Assembly: GCA_905214675.1 (NCBI GenBank)
Contig: CAJMMS010000059.1
Span: 1-10,389 of the forward strand
DNA length: 10,389 bases
Origin: an uncultured bacterium
GTDB lineage: Bacteria; Bacillota; Clostridia; Lachnospirales; Lachnospiraceae
Direction of reading: 5' to 3'
Below the pieces are notes generated by a model. The model had not been told where the DNA came from and ran no database searches. It saw only the letters and a list, made by a program, of their open reading frames with translations. Positions 7,301 through 10,389 of the stretch are shown here, in pieces (within the stretch, counting starts at the first letter, position 1; each line of letters begins with the position of its first letter). The translations under genes and the position numbers were made by a program.

Positions 7301-9203
7301 CAATGTAACCCTGAAAGCAGGACAGTATATCGGACTGAAACTTGACCGTATCCATGCGATCGCATCTGTTGATGTAACAGGAAACGGAACAGACAAGCTG
7401 ACACTTCAGACCTCCCTGAATCAGGCAGAGTGGACAGACGGTTCCTCTGCAACAAGTGCCCGTTACATCCGCCTGATCAATAAAACATCCGCAGATGTTA
7501 CGTTCAGCCTGAGTAAATTTGAAGTAACAAACGATGAGATCGGTGCTATGGATCTGCTTGCGACAACCATCGGCGGTGAATCCAACAGTAACGATGCAAG
7601 AAAGCTTGGCACAACAGCAAACTGGATGGACGGCGATCTGACATCGAAGGCAAAATATTGTGCACCACCAAACGCGGGTGATTATGTAACCTATACCCTT
7701 GGACAGGAGATCACACTGAAATCCCTGAAAGTATATGTTCTGGATACTGCGTTTGATTATCCAAGAGATGCTGTTATTCAGGCATCTGTGGATAATAAAA
7801 ACTGGAAAGACGTACTCACTATCGGTGATGGCGTTGAAAATGATGCGAGCGATGCAAGCACAAAACCGGCAGAAAATGGATGGACACATGACAGTGTAGA
7901 TGTAGCTTATTCTTATATGGAAAACACAAACATTGACAATGTAAAAGCAAAATACATCCGTCTGTACTTTACAGCAGGATACAGCTCCCGTTGGGTAGAA
8001 CTCAATGAGATCCAGCTTAACGGCGGTGCATATATTCCAACCGTAAATGATCCGACATTTGAGACCGATGCTGCTCTGCAGAGAGGTCAGGAGCCTTGGA
8101 ACTTAAATGACGGTGATCTGACAACCGCATTTGTACCGGATATGACGGATAAGACTGAAGGTTCTCTGGTATATCATCTGTCTGATACAACAAACGTACG
8201 TAAACTGAATATTGTACAGAAATCCATCAGCAATGCAACTGTTTATGTTCGTACCGGTGAAAATAACTGGGTAACACTTGGAACATTAAATAAGAGCCTG
8301 ACTACATTCTATACTTATATGTATGATCAGGTATTAGATGTAAAACTTACTTGGAGTAATGTAAAACCGGCAATCTGTGAAATTATTACACTGGAATGCC
8401 CGAAACAGTCTGACGAAGAATTGAAAACGGAAGAAACAGAAACAGCTAAAACCGCATTAAAAAACGCATTAAAAAATGAAACAGAAAATGCGGAAACCAA
8501 GAGCATCTATGAAGCAGGAAATGAAAAAGGAATTTATACGTCCGAAAGCTGGAATGCATTTAAAACCGCATATGAAAATGCGAAAAATGCAAAAGCAGAT
8601 GCAACAACCGAAGAACTTCAGAGCCTGCTTGCTGCTTTACAGAGTGCAAGAGCAAATCTGAAAAAAGCAGATACACAGACAACGGATACATCTAAGCAGC
8701 CAGATACACCGGCTACTCCATCTACTCCATCCACACCGTCCACACCGTCCAATCCTGGACAGACGGCAGTAAAAGAAACGGTAAACAAAAATGTAACTTA
8801 CCGTATCTTAAATGAAAATAAGAAAACAGCAGCCGTTATTGGTGTCGGAGGAAGTAAAGGAAAGAATGTAACTTCCGTAACTATTGCCAGGACAGTTAAG
8901 ATTGGCAACGTTACTTACAAAGTAACCCAGATCAACAAAAATGCTTTCAAAAATTGCAGGAAGCTGAAGAAAGTAACCATCGGAAGCAATGTGAAGAAGA
9001 TTGGCAAGAATGCATTTGCAGGCTGCAGCAAACTGAAAACAGTCAATATGAAAAAGGCAAATGGCATCACTTCTATTGGAAGTAAGGCATTTAACAAGAT
9101 CAGTGCAAAAGCCAAAGTAACCGTACCGGCGAAAAAACTGAAAAAATATTCAAAAATGCTGAAAAAAGCAGGACTGCCAAAGAAAACAAAAATCAAAAAA
9201 TAA
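4356..9203 (+). CDS. Secreted multi-domain GH84 beta-N-acetylglucosaminidase with discoidin, FIVAR and BspA-like LRR modules
   Basis: The 1615-residue protein hydrolyses terminal beta-GlcNAc, probably from host glycans. A signal peptide (1-28, cut after AYA) is followed by the GH84-associated N domain (about 33-170). The GH84 barrel (about 180-470) opens with RGFIEGYYGNPW at 181. By recall of Clostridium perfringens NagJ, the active site is intact: Lys217, the catalytic pair Asp296-Asp297, Tyr339, Asn399, Asp404 and Asn434 (NPMQHSE). A helical region (about 490-650) follows. Then come about five galactose-binding-like (F5/8 type C/CBM32-like) stretches: 664-795, 807-946, 948-1062 (weak), 1067-1223 and 1228-1350 (weak). 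A FIVAR module (1362-1437), a Thr-Pro-Ser linker and a lysine-rich LRR_5/BspA-like tail (about 1473-1615) end the protein. There is no LPXTG motif. The ATG at 4356 is chosen because it follows AGGAGG and starts the signal peptide. Proteins of this type are often labelled hyaluronidase, but GH84 activity is hexosaminidase. The exact glycan substrate is unknown. Confidence 0.93.
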   Translation: MKKKTRSLSVKFFAFLAMLLFFCIPAYAGVVEEAGEYEIYPTPQNVTYGGKEMQLTDQVKLTIGSGIDSYTKTRITDTLNVLKLTGNENAAADKTELIVGVYGSGDAADTYGKANGAVAATFDNYDAYMLYVKGSKIVVLGKDTDAAFYGVTTLKRIFEQLSADKKIKELTVTDYAEVQFRGFIEGYYGNPWSLEDRIDLMKFGGEIKMNQYVFAPKDDPYHNSQWRDLYPTENLKNIKKLAQAGNENKCFFVYALHPFMNRPFNFNNYDADLATVKAKYLQVIESGVRQIALLEDDATGSSAANLSRLLNDLTAWLTNLKNSEYPDLKTDILYCPNDYMGNGSSAKLKGINASANRQVHMVMTGNAIWGQVTANFADNFYNNVASDGVAGRYPYMWVNWPCNDNYKTGLIMGGHNTILHTKINGRKYEGIILNPMQHSEPSKVGIFTAADYAWKVWDKEAEGDQAWEDSFKYIDHVTALESDSSTALREVAKHMIYQGPVQTAGRQAKFEESVALKNKLAEIQKKVEAGTVTTAELDDMRNEFKTIYDAAVKYLTDGTNTRMSEQITPFLSCLRDECEANIELMDALKAVRTKENDKVWEHYSAAQTLYERSRTYGFRYVNETKYATAGLLYIVPFTEKVMKNVSDTVKQIIDPEHIKLERTLIYRVGGTENSGNAGNAANAIDGNLNTNFQIQTDQQTGDYVGLLFNQVTPVKKMTVALACSGHENDYIPNGVMEYTTDGSTWTAFETQPAAGSTTDVTLELAEAKEIKGFRWKNSNNDRNRWLIIREISCDAFEKAGNSEAADNKYTGTISYTSGWSLYQSGSYPLSNLTDGSDATYIWVNPTTSTKDASIVGDYIQMDLGATKDVYKIRTVVGADSGDKWVKYHYEYSVDASNWTKTEVHTGAASGSDEYIENLEGASARYIRIVNDQQVAVWVKFSEFAVYGKEAEVTGDVMDYTNTGDEDWKVTYGDEVSKVYARDNVTLKAGQYIGLKLDRIHAIASVDVTGNGTDKLTLQTSLNQAEWTDGSSATSARYIRLINKTSADVTFSLSKFEVTNDEIGAMDLLATTIGGESNSNDARKLGTTANWMDGDLTSKAKYCAPPNAGDYVTYTLGQEITLKSLKVYVLDTAFDYPRDAVIQASVDNKNWKDVLTIGDGVENDASDASTKPAENGWTHDSVDVAYSYMENTNIDNVKAKYIRLYFTAGYSSRWVELNEIQLNGGAYIPTVNDPTFETDAALQRGQEPWNLNDGDLTTAFVPDMTDKTEGSLVYHLSDTTNVRKLNIVQKSISNATVYVRTGENNWVTLGTLNKSLTTFYTYMYDQVLDVKLTWSNVKPAICEIITLECPKQSDEELKTEETETAKTALKNALKNETENAETKSIYEAGNEKGIYTSESWNAFKTAYENAKNAKADATTEELQSLLAALQSARANLKKADTQTTDTSKQPDTPATPSTPSTPSTPSNPGQTAVKETVNKNVTYRILNENKKTAAVIGVGGSKGKNVTSVTIARTVKIGNVTYKVTQINKNAFKNCRKLKKVTIGSNVKKIGKNAFAGCSKLKTVNMKKANGITSIGSKAFNKISAKAKVTVPAKKLKKYSKMLKKAGLPKKTKIKK
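8715..8750 (+). repeat. Short tandem repeat encoding a (Thr-Pro-Ser)x4 linker
   Basis: Four 9-bp units coding for Thr-Pro-Ser (residues 1454-1465) lie inside the GH84 gene, flanked by TPA before and NPG after. The units differ at third positions (ACT CCA TCT to ACA CCG TCC), and the last two are identical. The stretch forms a flexible, probably extended linker between the FIVAR module and the leucine-rich tail. Its copy number may vary among strains. Confidence 0.85.
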
Positions 9204-9218
9204 GAAGTAACACAAAGA

Positions 9219-9256
9219 GCGGGAGAGAACTTTAAGTTCTCCCCGCCCTTGTCTTT
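9219..9256 (+). terminator. Factor-independent terminator of the GH84 gene
   Basis: GCGGG-A-GAGAAC (9219-9230) pairs with GTTCTCCCCGC (9236-9246). This gives an 11-bp GC-rich stem with one bulged A and a TTTAA loop, and T-rich sequence follows (CTTGTCTTTT). It lies 16 bp after the stop codon. The U tract is interrupted, so efficiency may be moderate. Confidence 0.8.
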
Positions 9257-9286
9257 TCAAGCTGATATGGCAAACTGATGGACAAC

Positions 9287-9325
9287 AAAAAAGAACAGGA
9301 GATCTAAAATCAATTCCTGTCCTTT
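9287..9325 (-). terminator. Terminator of rpmB, possibly bidirectional
   Basis: Read on the - strand, GGACAGGA and TCCTGTTC form an 8-bp stem with one G-U pair around a 14-nt loop that can add a GAT/ATC pairing. It is followed by CTTTTTT (complement of 9287-9293). It sits about 28 bp past the rpmB stop. The + strand also has a T-rich tail after the stem (CCTTTTAT), so it may back up the GH84 terminator from the other side. Confidence 0.7.
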
Positions 9326-9352
9326 TATATTCGCTTTTTTAATTTATGATCC

Positions 9353-9538
9353 TTATGCTCTTTCAACTTTATCAGAACGTAAGCATGAAGTACATACATA
9401 CATTTTCTTTGTTCCACCGTTTACTTTAACGCGAACAGATTTAATGTTGGATTTCCACATTTTATTGGATCTTCTATGAGAATGACTCACGTTGTTACCG
9501 AAATGAGCTCCCTTATCACAAATAGCACATCTAGCCAT
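9353..9538 (-). CDS. rpmB: 50S ribosomal protein L28 (zinc-ribbon form)
   Basis: This 61-residue basic protein of the large ribosomal subunit matches bacterial L28 over its full length: MARCAICDKG at the start, the HSHRRSNKMWKSN core and a VCTSCLRS motif near the end. Cys4, Cys7, Cys49 and Cys52 form two CxxC pairs, so this is the zinc-binding (C+) form. Many bacteria under zinc limitation carry a second C- copy, but none is seen here. The ATG follows AAGGAGGT (complement of 9545-9552) with ideal spacing. The gene is convergent with the GH84 gene and divergent from the Asp23-family gene, an order also known around rpmB and yloU in Bacillus subtilis. It has its own promoter and terminator. Confidence 0.98.
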   Translation of the reverse strand: MARCAICDKGAHFGNNVSHSHRRSNKMWKSNIKSVRVKVNGGTKKMYVCTSCLRSDKVERA

Positions 9539-9563
9539 GACTGCACCTCCTTGACATTATATT

Positions 9564-9589
9564 GCCTACAATAGGCTCACAACAATAGG
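9564..9589 (-). repeat. Direct repeat and small hairpin in the rpmB leader
   Basis: The 8-mer CCTATTGT (- strand) occurs twice, at 9582-9589 and 9568-9575, exactly 14 bp apart. The second copy lies in a small palindrome, GCCTA-TTG-TAGGC (9564-9576), that could form a 5-bp hairpin just ahead of the ribosome site. The expected RNA start is close to 9584, so the first copy would straddle the start site. A regulatory role is possible but unproven. Confidence 0.35.
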
Positions 9590-9590
9590 T

Positions 9591-9619
9591 ATTTTACCAG
9601 AAGCGAATAGATAATGCAA
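9591..9619 (-). promoter_or_regulatory. Extended -10 promoter of rpmB
   Basis: On the - strand, TTGCAT (complement of 9614-9619) is followed after 17 bp by TAAAAT (complement of 9591-9596). The -10 box is preceded by TGG, which makes an extended -10. AT-rich sequence upstream could act as an UP element. Transcription would start near 9584, about 46 nt before the rpmB start codon. It is a good match for a strong constitutive ribosomal-protein promoter. Confidence 0.75.
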
Positions 9620-9667
9620 GCAAAAAATGCGAAAATTTAAAAAAACTGTAAAAAATCATTTTTCATA

Positions 9668-9696
9668 TTTCCTTTTTATATGAAACAGGTTATAAT
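9668..9696 (+). promoter_or_regulatory. Probable promoter of the Asp23-family gene
   Basis: A perfect TATAAT lies at 9691-9696, 36 bp before the start codon. The matching -35 position (9668-9673, TTTCCT at 17 bp) is a poor match, and no better hexamer is found at 16-18 bp. A promoter with a strong -10 and weak -35 often needs activation or responds to a repressor. The -10 box lies inside an inverted repeat. The RNA would begin near 9703. Confidence 0.55.
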
Positions 9697-9717
9697 GGAA
9701 ACATATCGTTATAACCT
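9687..9717 (+). promoter_or_regulatory. 9-bp inverted repeat over the -10 box (candidate operator)
   Basis: AGGTTATAA (9687-9695) and TTATAACCT (9709-9717) are perfect inverted copies separated by 13 bp. The left arm contains most of the TATAAT box, and the right arm ends directly at the ribosome site (AGGAGGT, 9718-9724). If transcription starts near 9703, the left arm is not transcribed, so the symmetry is better explained as a DNA site for a dimeric regulator. If a promoter further upstream is used, it could be an RNA hairpin that affects translation. No known operator was recognised. Confidence 0.5.
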
Positions 9718-9732
9718 AGGAGGTATCAGAAT

Positions 9733-10089
9733 ATGAAAGGAAGAATGGAAACAGAGCTTGGTTCGATCCTGATTGACACAGATGTGATCGCTACTTATGC
9801 CGGAAGTGTTGCAGTAGAATGTTTTGGTATTGTAGGCATGGCAACTGTAAGTATGAAAGATGGACTGGTCAGACTTCTGAAAAAGGACAGCCTGAAAAAT
9901 GGTATTCAGGTGACGGTCGATGACAATAAAATTTCTCTGGATTTTCATGTGATCGTGGCATATGGTGTCAGCATTTCTGCTGTTTCAGATAACCTGATCA
10001 ACAATGTCAAATATAAAGTAGAAGAGTTTACCGGCATGGAAATTCACAAGATCAATATTTATGTAGAAGGTGTCAGACCGATAGATTAA
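9733..10089 (+). CDS. Asp23/Gls24 (YloU) family protein
   Basis: This 118-residue protein belongs to the Asp23/Gls24 (formerly DUF322) family. It shows the family pattern: LGSILIDTDVIATYAGSVAV near the N-terminus, the ECFGIVGMA segment (about 35-43), a central variable part, a DFHVIVAYGVSISAVSDNL strand-helix region (about 74-92), and a terminal VKYKVEEFTGMEIHKINIYV strand. Members are small cytoplasmic or membrane-associated proteins linked to envelope stress; the B. subtilis member YloU has no settled biochemical role. No signal peptide or membrane segment is seen. The ATG follows AGGAGGT with 8-bp spacing. Its stop is 13 bp from the start of the fatty acid kinase gene, so the two should be cotranscribed, as yloU and yloV are in Bacillus. 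Expression may be controlled by the inverted repeat over its -10 box. Confidence 0.92.
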   Translation: MKGRMETELGSILIDTDVIATYAGSVAVECFGIVGMATVSMKDGLVRLLKKDSLKNGIQVTVDDNKISLDFHVIVAYGVSISAVSDNLINNVKYKVEEFTGMEIHKINIYVEGVRPID

Positions 10090-10102
10090 GGAGGAACCCG
10101 TT

Positions 10103-10389
10103 GTGGAAACAAATACAATCAATGCCGCACTTTTTGCCAGGATGTTTCTGGCAGGAGCTAAAAACCTGGAATCAAAGAAAGAATGGATCAATGAACTGAA
10201 TGTTTTTCCGGTGCCGGATGGAGATACCGGTACGAACATGACAATGACGATCATGGCCGCAGCAAAAGAAGTTGCCGCTCTTGAAAATCCGACGATGGAA
10301 GTTCTTGCAAAGGCAATCTCTTCCGGCTCCCTGCGTGGAGCAAGAGGAAATTCCGGTGTTATTCTTTCCCAGCTATTCCGTGGTTTTAC
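10103..10389 (+). CDS. fakA: DAK-domain fatty acid kinase FakA/YloV (5' part, runs off the window)
   Basis: The first 95 codons of a DhaL/DAK-type kinase are visible. The motif NVFPVPDGDTGTNM (33-46) supplies Asp39 and Asp41, which match the Mg-nucleotide-binding aspartates of the family. SLRGARGNSGVILSQ (about 78-92) is the second conserved nucleotide-binding segment. In characterised Firmicutes, FakA phosphorylates fatty acids presented by FakB proteins so that they can enter phospholipid synthesis; full-length proteins are about 550 residues. The start is GTG 10103, which follows AAGGAGGA (10088-10095); the nearby TTG at 10101 is in another frame. It lies 13 bp after the Asp23-family gene, a conserved pairing. 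FakB is not in the window. Because the C-terminal part is not visible, a plain dihydroxyacetone-kinase-like paralogue cannot be fully excluded. Confidence 0.9.
   Translation, partial: METNTINAALFARMFLAGAKNLESKKEWINELNVFPVPDGDTGTNMTMTIMAAAKEVAALENPTMEVLAKAISSGSLRGARGNSGVILSQLFRGF

Noticed and set aside
6417..7889. 490-codon open frame on the - strand inside the GH84 gene
   Set aside because: It runs antisense through the discoidin region, has a Cys/Ile/Phe-rich composition unlike a real protein, lacks a convincing ribosome site, and the + strand frame has clear domain matches. It is a by-product of codon bias.
8476..8661. 61-codon Met/Lys-rich open frame on the + strand
   Set aside because: It is a frame-shifted reading of the FIVAR-coding segment, and its composition reflects AAA/ATG-rich DNA rather than a gene.
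8715..8750. CRISPR-like or intergenic tandem repeat
   Set aside because: The 9-bp units are contiguous, in frame and encode Thr-Pro-Ser, so they are a protein linker.
4356..9203. Hyaluronidase function for the large secreted protein
   Set aside because: Some GH84 proteins carry this historical label, but the active-site residues are those of exo-beta-N-acetylglucosaminidases; nothing here supports hyaluronan cleavage.
9035..9203. Lysine-rich tail as a target of polyphosphate modification by the neighbouring Ppk1
   Set aside because: Lysine polyphosphate modification is linked to acidic Ser/Lys-rich intracellular tracts; this tail is secreted and not acidic, so the proximity to ppk is probably coincidence.

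Overview
The window looks like chromosomal DNA of a low-to-mid GC Firmicute, most likely a gut anaerobe of the Lachnospiraceae. The reasons are strong AGGAGG ribosome sites in front of nearly every gene, sigma-A type promoters, a large secreted glycosidase built from discoidin, FIVAR and BspA-type leucine-rich modules, and the rpmB / divergent Asp23-family gene / fakA-type gene order that is known from Bacillus and many Clostridia. The family assignment is an inference; no rRNA or species marker is present. I see no mobile element, CRISPR array, tRNA or rRNA gene.

Positions 1-4256 hold a compact co-directional block on the + strand: the 3' part of an AAA+ ATPase of the DUF815 family, a Ppx/GppA-like protein whose start overlaps the ATPase stop by 4 bp, and a complete polyphosphate kinase (ppk1) 15 bp further on. 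The kinase keeps all the catalytic residues that I can align to E. coli PPK. The Ppx-like protein has lost several residues expected of a working exopolyphosphatase: both catalytic glutamates are Gln, and the HD motif reads HG. The block therefore looks like polyphosphate synthesis coupled to a possible sensor or regulator rather than a simple synthesis/degradation pair.

Positions 4253-9256 hold a single transcription unit with its own promoter, which overlaps the ppk stop codon. It has a 5' leader that can fold into a hairpin, a 1615-residue secreted GH84 beta-N-acetylglucosaminidase, and a factor-independent terminator. The enzyme has a signal peptide, an intact GH84 active site, a run of about five galactose-binding-like domains, a FIVAR module, a Thr-Pro-Ser linker and a lysine-rich BspA-like leucine-rich tail. 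It probably removes terminal GlcNAc from host or dietary glycans at the cell surface.

Positions 9287-10389 hold rpmB (ribosomal protein L28, zinc-ribbon form) on the - strand, with its own promoter and terminator. Divergent from it are an Asp23/YloU-family gene and the first 95 codons of a DAK-type fatty acid kinase gene (fakA/yloV). The 194-bp divergent control region is AT-rich. It carries a well-formed extended -10 promoter for rpmB and a perfect 9-bp inverted repeat over the -10 box of the Asp23-family gene, which is a candidate operator.

The most noteworthy signals are the catalytically degenerate Ppx/GppA protein in a ppk operon, the inverted repeat over the Asp23-family promoter, and the modular layout and leader structure of the GH84 gene.
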